DNA from: Burkholderiales bacterium
GTDB lineage: Bacteria > Pseudomonadota > Gammaproteobacteria > Burkholderiales > Burkholderiaceae_C
Reading direction: 5' to 3'
Length of the DNA: 37,810 nucleotides
NCBI GenBank assembly: GCA_025361305.1
Contig: JANYAN010000480.1
Span: 1-37,810, forward strand
A program made the position numbers and the translations under genes. Shown piece after piece: positions 8,726 through 16,629 of the stretch. The notes under the pieces are model-generated. The model was not told the origin of the DNA. It did no database searches and worked only from the letters and a program-made list of their open reading frames with translations. Position 1 is the first letter of the stretch. Every line of letters begins with the position of its first letter.

Positions 8726-9495
8726 CCCGGGCTCCCGACCGGCCGTACGTCCAGGCCCGCCGCAGCCGCGGCCACCTTGATGTCACGCAGGCCCAGGCGA
8801 TTCCAGTGCAACGCATCCGCAATCGCTATGCCTGACACACCGGTTGGCGCAATCGCTGCTAGGTCCTCTAGCCGGCCGAAGCCACCGCTGGCAGTGACCG
8901 GCACGTTCACGGCATCGCAGACCTGCTGCACCAGAGGCAAGTCGAACCCCTTGCGCGTACCTTCCTGGTCCACCGAAGTCAGCAGGATTTCGCCAGCGCC
9001 CAGTTCAACTGCTTCGCGCACCCATGTCACGACGTCCTTGCCTGTGCGCTCGCGGCCGTTGTCGGTATAGGCTTCCCACCGACCCGGGGCCACTCGCTTG
9101 GCTTCGACCCCGAGCACCATGCACTGAGAGCCAAATCGGCGCGCCACTTCGGCAACAAGTTGCGGCCGTGCGATGGCGGCGGTATTGATAGCCACCTTGT
9201 CGGCGCCCGAATGCATCATCCGGCTCACGTCATCGAGCGAGCGGATGCCGCCGCCGACCGTGATCGGTACGTAGATCTGGTTGGCCGTGCGTTTGATGAT
9301 TTCGGACAGGTTGTTGCGCTGGTACAAACTGGCAACGATGTCGATGAACAGCAGTTCGTCGGCGCCCTGCGCGTAGTAGCGAAGCGCGAACTCGTGGGGA
9401 TCGCCCACCACGCGAAGCCCCTCAAGATGGATTCCCTTGATCAGGTTGGGGCCCTTGATGTCCAGCCGGGCAATGATGCGAACGTTCTGCGCCAT
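8722..9495 (-). CDS. hisF: HisF-like cyclase subunit, divergent 'HisF2' type of surface-sugar amidination
   Basis: RIIARLDIKGPNLIKGIHLEGLRVVGDP...VPITVGGGIRSLDDV...TSVDQEGTRKGFDL; start reset to ATG at 9495. Confidence 0.87.
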   Translation of the reverse strand: MAQNVRIIARLDIKGPNLIKGIHLEGLRVVGDPHEFALRYYAQGADELLFIDIVASLYQRNNLSEIIKRTANQIYVPITVGGGIRSLDDVSRMMHSGADKVAINTAAIARPQLVAEVARRFGSQCMVLGVEAKRVAPGRWEAYTDNGRERTGKDVVTWVREAVELGAGEILLTSVDQEGTRKGFDLPLVQQVCDAVNVPVTASGGFGRLEDLAAIAPTGVSGIAIADALHWNRLGLRDIKVAAAAAGLDVRPVGSPG

Positions 9496-9505
9496 CTGTT
9501 GTGGA

Positions 9506-10687
9506 TCAGCTTTCCCAGGCGGGGTGGCGCAGCTTCCATTGCGCGCCATCACGCTGCCAGATATGCTCGGCGCGCCAGCTGTCGATCACCGAGTGGAACT
9601 CTTCCTCGTTGATCTGGCAAAAGTCGAGGAACTCGCGGAAATAGCGCTGCGGAAATTCTCCGTCGTAGCGGCGCACCAGCGCCAGGCCCTCTTCGCGGGT
9701 AATCTTGTTGTCGCGAATCTCGTGCGCGGTATCGGACGTCGTGCGTCCGATGCCAAACTTGATGAGAGCCAGGTAGTAATGGAAGCCGTCAACTCGGTCG
9801 TCCAGGCTGGCGTACTTGGAATAAGTTCCCTCCGAGCGCTCGGTGTTCGGCGAGAAGCCAGTGTGATCCACGCAGTAATAGAAGTTCTCTTGCGGATCCC
9901 AGAACTTGTAGTAGCCGAAGAAATGAATTTCCGTCTTGTTCTCCATGACCTTGGCGAACGGCGGTGCCATGAACGGATAGAGATCCGCCAGCGACACGCC
10001 GTGCTCGGCCCAGAATTCCGGCGGCAGCCCGGAGAAGTAGTGCTTGTCATGGTCGGCAATGTCGCGCGTGGGCTTGAACGCGTTTTTCATATCACCGCCA
10101 TACTCGACTTCACCGTTCTCGCCGTACATGACAAGCTGTACATCGTGCTTGACGGCCATCTGCAACGGGAAGTTGGTCTGCCCGTAAATGAAGGGTTGAA
10201 ACGGATCGCCCAGATGGGCGAACGACAGCTGCGTGAGTTTGCGCGTTACGAGCGGATTTGGCGTACCCAGGACGTGGTTGAAGCCTGCCTGCAGGAACGC
10301 GTCCAGGTTGTGCCGGCCGATCTCCGTTGGCATAAGCGGCGCCCATGTCACGCACAGAGGATTCATGCCATAGCGGTATTTCAGCTGGTGCGCAACGAAG
10401 CTGCCGTCCTTGCCGCCACTGCACGGCACGATGACATCGTAACGCCCGTCGCTCTTGCGATGCCGGTCGCAAAGCTCCCGCAGTTCGGCGTCGCGCCGAT
10501 CCCAGTCGACCTTTTCCCTCTTGTAGACAGCATAGTGGCATGCGGCGCAGATCCCGTTCTCGTCGAACACGATTCGCGGGCGCTGGTTGGAAACCGTGCA
10601 GCGCCTGCAAAACCGGACTTCGCTGGGCAGGCTGTACATCTGCGCCACACTGCGGCGTTCAAGGTTGAGGAAAAGTTCCATTCTCAT
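9506..10687 (-). CDS. N-acetyl sugar amidotransferase (WbpG/PseA-like, PP-loop)
   Basis: Paired CxxC motifs (FCRRCTVSNQRPRIVFDENGICAACHY) and PP-loop VIVPCSGGKDGSFVAHQLKYRYGMNPLCVTWAP. Confidence 0.9.
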   Translation of the reverse strand: MRMELFLNLERRSVAQMYSLPSEVRFCRRCTVSNQRPRIVFDENGICAACHYAVYKREKVDWDRRDAELRELCDRHRKSDGRYDVIVPCSGGKDGSFVAHQLKYRYGMNPLCVTWAPLMPTEIGRHNLDAFLQAGFNHVLGTPNPLVTRKLTQLSFAHLGDPFQPFIYGQTNFPLQMAVKHDVQLVMYGENGEVEYGGDMKNAFKPTRDIADHDKHYFSGLPPEFWAEHGVSLADLYPFMAPPFAKVMENKTEIHFFGYYKFWDPQENFYYCVDHTGFSPNTERSEGTYSKYASLDDRVDGFHYYLALIKFGIGRTTSDTAHEIRDNKITREEGLALVRRYDGEFPQRYFREFLDFCQINEEEFHSVIDSWRAEHIWQRDGAQWKLRHPAWES

Positions 10688-11916
10688 AATTCCCTTATGA
10701 CTTCCAGCACTGCCTGAGTAGCCGTGTCTTGTGTTGCGCCCTCAGGGCCGGGTCGCCCAGTCGACGTCGGCGCCGTCAGACAACCATTGAGGACGGATCC
10801 CAGAAGCGACGTATCGGTGCAGGCGGTGGCCATGGCGTGTCTTGTGAGCGGCACAGACTCGTCGAACAGTGACCCGAGGACCTGCACGACCGGAAGCCCG
10901 GCAAGGAAGGCCTCGACCCCGACAGTAGAGCTCATGGTGACAACGGCATCGGCGGCGTGGAGCAGCGGATGAAGTTCGAATTGTCCCCCATCCTGGAGCA
11001 CCCCTGGTAGCGCCACCTGCACCAGGGGTGCCTGCTCACTCGGATGGCGGCGTATCACCAACCGCCGGTCCGATGCAGCCGCCGTCCACTTGACCAATTC
11101 GCGCTCTATTTCGCCCGGCAAGCCCGGATTTCCGACCTTGCCGGGAACCGACGGATGAGACGCAGGCTCTGGCTGGGAAGCCCAGATTACGACCCTGGCA
11201 TTTTCCCAGCCCTGCTCGTGCCGAAGTTGCCGTCCGCGCAGTACGGCATTGGGCGAGCGCACAGAGTCGAAAGCCGGATTGCCTGTGACGATGACTTCGG
11301 CAGGCCGGCGCCCGGCAGCGACCAGATGGGTGCGTACAGTCTCATCGAGAACACAGACACGGCTGCCATAGTCTGGCTGACCAATCCAGGCCACTTCGTC
11401 AATTGCAAAAAGGTCGACCAGGCATGTCGACGGAACTCCAAGGCGTCCGGCCGCCAGAATGGCGGCCCGTTCGGCGCGCGGCGAATTGGTGGCAATCACG
11501 ACAGCGGGGGCGACGTCGTTGATGATGCGCTCAAGGATACCCACCGGTTCGAAGCACTGCCTGCCCGCCACCGCGTAGCGACGGGCCGCCTCTGTCTTGC
11601 CGTAACGCTCTTGCAGGTCAACATAGGACAGGCCCAGGTAGGCTTCGCTTTCGCGCAGATCCAGTGGGGCCGTCGGCAGCGAAGTGAGCAAAGTGCGTCC
11701 GATGGCCAACGCCGCCTCGTCGCCTGGCCGCAGAAAATCTGCGAAGCCCACCGGGCTGAAACCGGCTTCGCGTGCAGGCGCGGCTGCACTTGTCAGAGCG
11801 AGAACCACGGGCCGAGCCAATCCGAGCTTACGTGCCTGACTCGCCACGGGCAGCACCATTCGGATGTGCCCGCCGCCATAGGCGACAAAGAGCCATACTG
11901 GCGGATCACTGGTCAA
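10684..11916 (-). CDS. GT-B fold-like glycosyltransferase / surface carbohydrate biosynthesis protein
   Basis: VWLFVAYGGGHIRMVLPVASQARKLG N-terminus; C-terminal LHPLLHAADAVVTMSSTVGVEAFLAGLPVVQVLGS typical of GT-B/epimerase-like donor sites. Start probably TTG at 11916, overlapping the upstream stop by 11 nt; the first ~78 residues of the track ORF are rejected. Confidence 0.65.
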   Translation of the reverse strand: MTSDPPVWLFVAYGGGHIRMVLPVASQARKLGLARPVVLALTSAAAPAREAGFSPVGFADFLRPGDEAALAIGRTLLTSLPTAPLDLRESEAYLGLSYVDLQERYGKTEAARRYAVAGRQCFEPVGILERIINDVAPAVVIATNSPRAERAAILAAGRLGVPSTCLVDLFAIDEVAWIGQPDYGSRVCVLDETVRTHLVAAGRRPAEVIVTGNPAFDSVRSPNAVLRGRQLRHEQGWENARVVIWASQPEPASHPSVPGKVGNPGLPGEIERELVKWTAAASDRRLVIRRHPSEQAPLVQVALPGVLQDGGQFELHPLLHAADAVVTMSSTVGVEAFLAGLPVVQVLGSLFDESVPLTRHAMATACTDTSLLGSVLNGCLTAPTSTGRPGPEGATQDTATQAVLEVIREL

Positions 11917-13696
11917 CGCTGTTCTCCCAGAGCGCCAGCGCCGCCAGAGCCCGCAATTCACGCGTGTGATTGGCGCTGCCATCGCGATGCCGCCGCAACA
12001 GGCCATCGATCCTTTCAGGCTCGAACAACTGTCGCAAAAGCTCGCTGCCCTCCAGCGTCTGGCGCAACCACTCGTACTTTCGCTGCCGGAACCACTCGCC
12101 CACGGGCACCGTGAACATCTGCTTCTTCCGGTACGCCAGTTCGTCACCAATCAGGGGCACGACCGCCTTCTTGAACCAATGCTTCTTGTCGCGACCCTGC
12201 AGCTTGGTCACGCCGCGCGAACGGAACGCGAATTCAATCATCCGCCAGTCCAGGAACGGGGTGCGCGCCTCGATCGAGACGGCCATGCCCATCCGGTCTG
12301 GCTTGACCAGGTTGTTACCCGAAAGGAGCAACTGCGTGTCCAGGTAGAGCGCCTGGTTGATACGATCGAAGTGCGCTGCCTCATCCAGCCACGGGCGCGC
12401 GGCGACCTCGAAGGTGTCGATGCCCGAAAGCTGCGCCGCCAGCGCTGGCCGGTAGAGGGCACGCTTGGCTGCCTCATCGAACAGCGAAATCGATTCGAAG
12501 TAGCTGCGCTGGAAATCGACGGCGGCCATACCGGCCACATCCGGCCGGGCAAAGTATTGCTCGTACTTCTCGTAGCCGGCGAACAGCTCGTCGCCACCGT
12601 CGCCCGTCAACACCACCTTGACGTGGCGCGCCGCCAGTTCGCTCACCCGCAGCGTCGGCATGAATGAAGCGTCTCCGTGAGGCTGGTCGAGGTGGCGGAT
12701 GACCCGCGGCCACTGATCCAGCATGTCCAGTTCGGCAATCTCGCTGGTGTGCTCGCAGCCAAAACGGCGCGCCGCCTCGAGCGCGAAGGTGGATTCGTCA
12801 AAACGCGGATCGTCGAAGCCGACGCAGAAGGTCTTGACGGGCCGCTCGACGTGGCGCGCCATCAAGCCCACGATCGTGCTGGAATCCACGCCGCCCGACA
12901 GGAACGCCCCCCACGGCACGTCGGCACGCAAGCGGATGCGCGTTGCGTCGTCCAGGATCGCCATGAACTCCCGAGCCCAATCTTCGAAGTCGTGGTCCTG
13001 CTCCCGCTGCTGCGACAGATCCCACCAGCGCTGCGTCTGCACCCCGCTGCGCGACAGCTTCATCCACGTGCCAGGCATGACGTGACGAACACCTTGCCAC
13101 ACCGTCCAAGGCGCCGGAATGTAGTTGAATGTCAGGTAATGATGAATGGCCTCGAGGTCGACCGCCGGCCGCGAGCCACCGGCCCGCAGGACCGGGAGCA
13201 ACGCCTTGATTTCCGAGGCGAATACGGCGCGGGTGCCGTCGTCCGCGACATATAGCGGCTTGACGCCAACGCGGTCTCGCGCCAGATAGAGCGCATCCTC
13301 GCGCCGGTCGTCGATCGCGATGGCGAACATCCCGTTGAGCTTGCTCAGGCAGGCTATACCCTCACGCTCGTAAAGGCGCAGGATGACCTCGGTGTCTGAT
13401 GCCGTGCGCAGGTCGACGCCGGCACGCCGCAAGTCCGCCGCAAGTTCCAGGTAGTTGAAAATTTCACCGTTCTGCACGACGGCGACCTGCCCGTCGTCCG
13501 ATACGAACGGCTGGTGACCGCCTCCCAGATCGATGATCGACAGCCGCCGGTTGCCGATCGCCACGCCGCGTAATGGCTGGCTCCAGATCCCTTCGTCGTC
13601 AGGCCCGCGGTGGACCAGCGCGCTTGCCATGCCGCCGAGCGCGGCATCGTCCAGCGCGCGGCGCTTGCGATCCCAATAGCCGAAGATGCCGCACAT
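11906..13696 (-). CDS. asnB: Asparagine synthetase (glutamine-hydrolysing) family protein
   Basis: MCGIFGYWDRKRR with N-terminal nucleophile Cys; RGPDDEG; synthetase PP-loop FLSGGVDSSTIVGLMARH; RMGMAVSIEARTPFLDWRMIEFA. Confidence 0.92.
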   Translation of the reverse strand: MCGIFGYWDRKRRALDDAALGGMASALVHRGPDDEGIWSQPLRGVAIGNRRLSIIDLGGGHQPFVSDDGQVAVVQNGEIFNYLELAADLRRAGVDLRTASDTEVILRLYEREGIACLSKLNGMFAIAIDDRREDALYLARDRVGVKPLYVADDGTRAVFASEIKALLPVLRAGGSRPAVDLEAIHHYLTFNYIPAPWTVWQGVRHVMPGTWMKLSRSGVQTQRWWDLSQQREQDHDFEDWAREFMAILDDATRIRLRADVPWGAFLSGGVDSSTIVGLMARHVERPVKTFCVGFDDPRFDESTFALEAARRFGCEHTSEIAELDMLDQWPRVIRHLDQPHGDASFMPTLRVSELAARHVKVVLTGDGGDELFAGYEKYEQYFARPDVAGMAAVDFQRSYFESISLFDEAAKRALYRPALAAQLSGIDTFEVAARPWLDEAAHFDRINQALYLDTQLLLSGNNLVKPDRMGMAVSIEARTPFLDWRMIEFAFRSRGVTKLQGRDKKHWFKKAVVPLIGDELAYRKKQMFTVPVGEWFRQRKYEWLRQTLEGSELLRQLFEPERIDGLLRRHRDGSANHTRELRALAALALWENSVDQ

Positions 13697-14251
13697 TCAG
13701 TTGCCCGCCTTGCCCGACAGGCGCCCGAGGGTCCTGCCAATGATGCACAGGTCCATCCACAGGCTGTGCTCGTGTACATAACGCAAGTCCAGCGCCAGCC
13801 GCTGCTGGGGCGTCGCGTGCGAGCGAAGCAGCGCCTGCGCCAGGCCAGTAATTCCGGGCCGCACCGTGCAGCGCAACGCCCAGTCCTGTTCGGTGTAGAG
13901 GGATCGCTGCTGCGGCACATCCGGGCGCGGGCCGACCAGGCTCATGTCGCCCTTGACGACGTTGAACAGCTGGGGCAGTTCGTCGATGCTCGTGCGCCGC
14001 AGGAAACGCCCGACCCGGGTGATCCTGGGGTCGTCGGTGGCCGTGTGGTACGGGCCGATCTGCGCGGCGTCCCTGATCATGGTGCGAAACTTGTACATGG
14101 CGAACTCGCCGTCATGCAGGCCCACCCGAAGCTGCCGGAACAACACAGGCGAGCCGCTTTCGACCCATACGGCGCAGGCCGCCAGCAGCAACAGCGGACT
14201 GCACAGCAGCAGGGCCAGCAGGCAGAACGCCAGGTCGAGGCTTCGCTTCAT
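13697..14251 (-). CDS. Polyprenyl-phosphate sugar-1-phosphate transferase (priming, PglC/WcaJ-type monotopic)
   Basis: Single N-terminal hydrophobic helix; FRQLRVGLHDGEFAMYKFRTM; RRTSIDELPQLFNVVKGDMSLVGPRP; 184 aa small form. Confidence 0.92.
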   Translation of the reverse strand: MKRSLDLAFCLLALLLCSPLLLLAACAVWVESGSPVLFRQLRVGLHDGEFAMYKFRTMIRDAAQIGPYHTATDDPRITRVGRFLRRTSIDELPQLFNVVKGDMSLVGPRPDVPQQRSLYTEQDWALRCTVRPGITGLAQALLRSHATPQQRLALDLRYVHEHSLWMDLCIIGRTLGRLSGKAGN

Positions 14252-15054
14252 GCCGGCCGACCCAGGGTGGCGGCGATCGCGTCGATTGCAGTGCGGATGC
14301 GCCGGGCGTCAGCTTCGATCTGCATGGGCGTGCGCAGCGCCAGTTCTGCTTCGGCGGCTCGCAGCTTCTTCACTTCCTGTTCGAGGCGATCCCGCCCTTC
14401 GTCGCGGTGAAAAGTGCGGGACAGGATCACGGATCCCGATCCCAGCCGAAGGTGCTCGGCCAGCACGTCGCAGCCGGGAAGCAGCCCCTCGTCCAGCCGG
14501 GCAATCCCGCCGAAGCCGAAGCGCAGTCCCTGCGCCCTGGCGGCACGCGCGACCTGTTCGACTAGACCCAGCGCAAGCGGCTCGAACATGAAGCGCAGGC
14601 CAAGCGACAAGTGCAGATCGTTCAGGCCGACATAAACCTCATGCAGACCCGGCGTGGCTATCCACTCGTGCAGGCAGGCCAATGCCTGCGCCGTCTCGAG
14701 CAGCGGCACGATGGGCGCGCGGCCAGCCACCAACTGCGAAAACTCAAGCAACTGCGCGGCCGTGGTGAACATCGGCAGCATGACCAGGTCGGCGCCTGCC
14801 GCCAGTACCGCCTCCACCTCGGTGCCGCTTCCAGGATGCAACGGGTTGACTCGCACCATAAGCCGCGTCTGGCGCAGCACAGACTTGATCCGGCCCACGT
14901 CGGCCACTTCATGAGCGCTGATGAGGGTATTTCGTCCGGCCTGCCGCTGTGCCTTGCCCAGGCGTTCGAGATCGACAAACAGGCGGAACCCACCGATTGC
15001 ATCGCAGCGGCGCGCGAACCCCGGGTCATTGGTGATCTGGATCAATTCAAGCAT
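14248..15054 (-). CDS. HpcH/HpaI aldolase / citrate lyase-type TIM-barrel protein
   Basis: MVRVNPLHPGSGTEVEAVLAAGADLVMLPMFTTAAQL...IVPLLETAQALACLHEWIATPGLHEVYVGLNDLHLSLGL...FGFGGIARL. Confidence 0.8.
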   Translation of the reverse strand: MLELIQITNDPGFARRCDAIGGFRLFVDLERLGKAQRQAGRNTLISAHEVADVGRIKSVLRQTRLMVRVNPLHPGSGTEVEAVLAAGADLVMLPMFTTAAQLLEFSQLVAGRAPIVPLLETAQALACLHEWIATPGLHEVYVGLNDLHLSLGLRFMFEPLALGLVEQVARAARAQGLRFGFGGIARLDEGLLPGCDVLAEHLRLGSGSVILSRTFHRDEGRDRLEQEVKKLRAAEAELALRTPMQIEADARRIRTAIDAIAATLGRPA

Positions 15055-15067
15055 GGCGGGACGCGAA

Positions 15068-16537
15068 TTATCGCTGCAGCGCTACGCGCACGTCGCCGCT
15101 GGCGACCCACGCCCCAGCCGTAACAATTGCGGCTGACAGCGCGGCCGCGGCCAGTCCCAGCGGCAGGTTCGCGCCTGCCACCACGTCGGCGCGTCCCACG
15201 ATTGCGGCGCACAGCAGCAGCAGAGCCGGCGTGACCAGCGCGCGCCAGGGCATCCAGGCACGCCACTCGTTGCCCATGGCCATGGCGCAGATCACCGCAA
15301 CTGCCGCCAGCAGGCTGTTGAGCAGCAGCATCAGCTGGCCGCCGTCGCTCAGACCCGTCGACCCAGCCGCGAGCAAGGCCGCCAGCGCCACTGCGTACCC
15401 AAGCACTGCGCGCCGCATGCGGCTGCGTGCGGCCAGCACGGTGAGCGACACTGCAATCAGCGCTTGCGCCGGCAAGCCCCAGGCTCCCACAGCGCCCCAC
15501 GCGGCTATGCGGCCCAGGGCCGGCGCGTCCATCCGCCCCCATCCAAACAGCAGCTGGCTCAATGCGGGCGCGCCGACCAGCAGCGCCGCGGCTGCCGCGC
15601 AGGCCAGAGTCCAAGAGAGCGCGAAGGCAGCCCTGACTGCCGCAGCGGCGCCACCGCCGTCGCCCGATGCCAGTACCCGGGCGATTCGCGGAAACGCAAG
15701 CGTTGCGACCAGTTGGACTGCCAGGATAAGAGGGAGTTCGACCAGCTTCCAAGCGTAGTTGAACACGGCCAGCGCCCCTTCGCCCTGCTGCGACGCGATC
15801 GAACGCGCCACGAAGGGTAGTGCCAAGGGCAAGCCGGCTGACAGGCTGGCCCAGACCCAGATGGCCAGGGGCGGCAGTGGCGCGGACGCCGCCGTGGTCG
15901 CGGTGGCGGCAATGGGTTCACCGGGTGGTCGCATCCGCCAGCGCAGCCATGCCAGGCGCGCAAGCATGGCAGCCAGCAAGCCCAGTCCCAGGACGACCGG
16001 CGCGGACAAAGGCGCAACCCGCCCGGCAGCCAGAATGGCAGCCACAAGCGCCAGGTTGACGACCAGATTGGCCGCGTACATGCCCGTGAAGTTGTTTTCG
16101 TACTGCAACCTGGTCGTCCACAGCGCCGCAAGCAGCGCGGTCGGAACCGCCAGGGCGGACCACACCAGCCCGTACGTGGCCGACGCGTAAAGCCCGGGCG
16201 GCATTCCGGGCGCGAGCCAGGCGAGCGCTGGCCAGCGCAGCAGCGTCAGCGCGACGGCAAGAACCGCGCCGAGCCCGATCAGCCAGGCGGCAACTCGCCG
16301 TTGACTTTGGGCGCGCTGCAGCGGCCCCTGCGCCGCCCAGGCCGGCAACAGCACATAGGCCAGTGCGCCGCTGGCCATGACGCCGGCCAGCCAGTCCGGC
16401 AGACTGATCATCAGCACCGCGACGTCCGCCATGCCTGAACTGCCGAATGCCGCCGCCTGCGCCGCTTCGCGCACCAGCCCCAGCAACCGGCTGGCCAGCA
16501 GCAAGGCCAGGGACAGGGCGCCAGCTTTCAGGAACAT
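15068..16537 (-). CDS. MurJ/MviN-family lipid-linked oligosaccharide flippase
   Basis: Polytopic; SRLLGLVREAAQAAAFGSSGMADVAVLMISLPDWLAGVMASGALAYVLLPAW resembles the MurJ N-terminus (xSRxxGxxRE..A..FG). May be a dedicated paralogue rather than the essential MurJ. Confidence 0.8.
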   Translation of the reverse strand: MFLKAGALSLALLLASRLLGLVREAAQAAAFGSSGMADVAVLMISLPDWLAGVMASGALAYVLLPAWAAQGPLQRAQSQRRVAAWLIGLGAVLAVALTLLRWPALAWLAPGMPPGLYASATYGLVWSALAVPTALLAALWTTRLQYENNFTGMYAANLVVNLALVAAILAAGRVAPLSAPVVLGLGLLAAMLARLAWLRWRMRPPGEPIAATATTAASAPLPPLAIWVWASLSAGLPLALPFVARSIASQQGEGALAVFNYAWKLVELPLILAVQLVATLAFPRIARVLASGDGGGAAAAVRAAFALSWTLACAAAAALLVGAPALSQLLFGWGRMDAPALGRIAAWGAVGAWGLPAQALIAVSLTVLAARSRMRRAVLGYAVALAALLAAGSTGLSDGGQLMLLLNSLLAAVAVICAMAMGNEWRAWMPWRALVTPALLLLCAAIVGRADVVAGANLPLGLAAAALSAAIVTAGAWVASGDVRVALQR

Positions 16538-16629
16538 GGCGTGGATTATCGAGCGGCCGGCGCATCGGTCCGCGCAAAACCTAAAATGGCAGGTTTGGCC
16601 CTGTCACCCGATCAACCCAGCCTTGCCCC

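Noticed and set aside
8087-9495. hisH and hisF as part of a histidine biosynthesis operon
   Set aside because: No other his genes nearby; divergent HisF motifs and coupling to wbpG-like and nonulosonate genes point to sugar amidination.
9437-10717. 426-aa plus-strand ORF opposite the wbpG-like gene
   Set aside because: Antisense shadow ORF; the minus strand carries CxxC and PP-loop motifs, so the plus ORF is not supported.
11044-12114. 356-aa plus-strand ORF opposite the GT/asnB genes
   Set aside because: Overlaps two convincing minus-strand genes; low-complexity translation.
1272-16537. Glycan operon as a mobile genomic island
   Set aside because: No integrase, transposase, tRNA-end repeat or obvious GC shift seen at the borders; acquisition remains possible but is not supported by the sequence itself.
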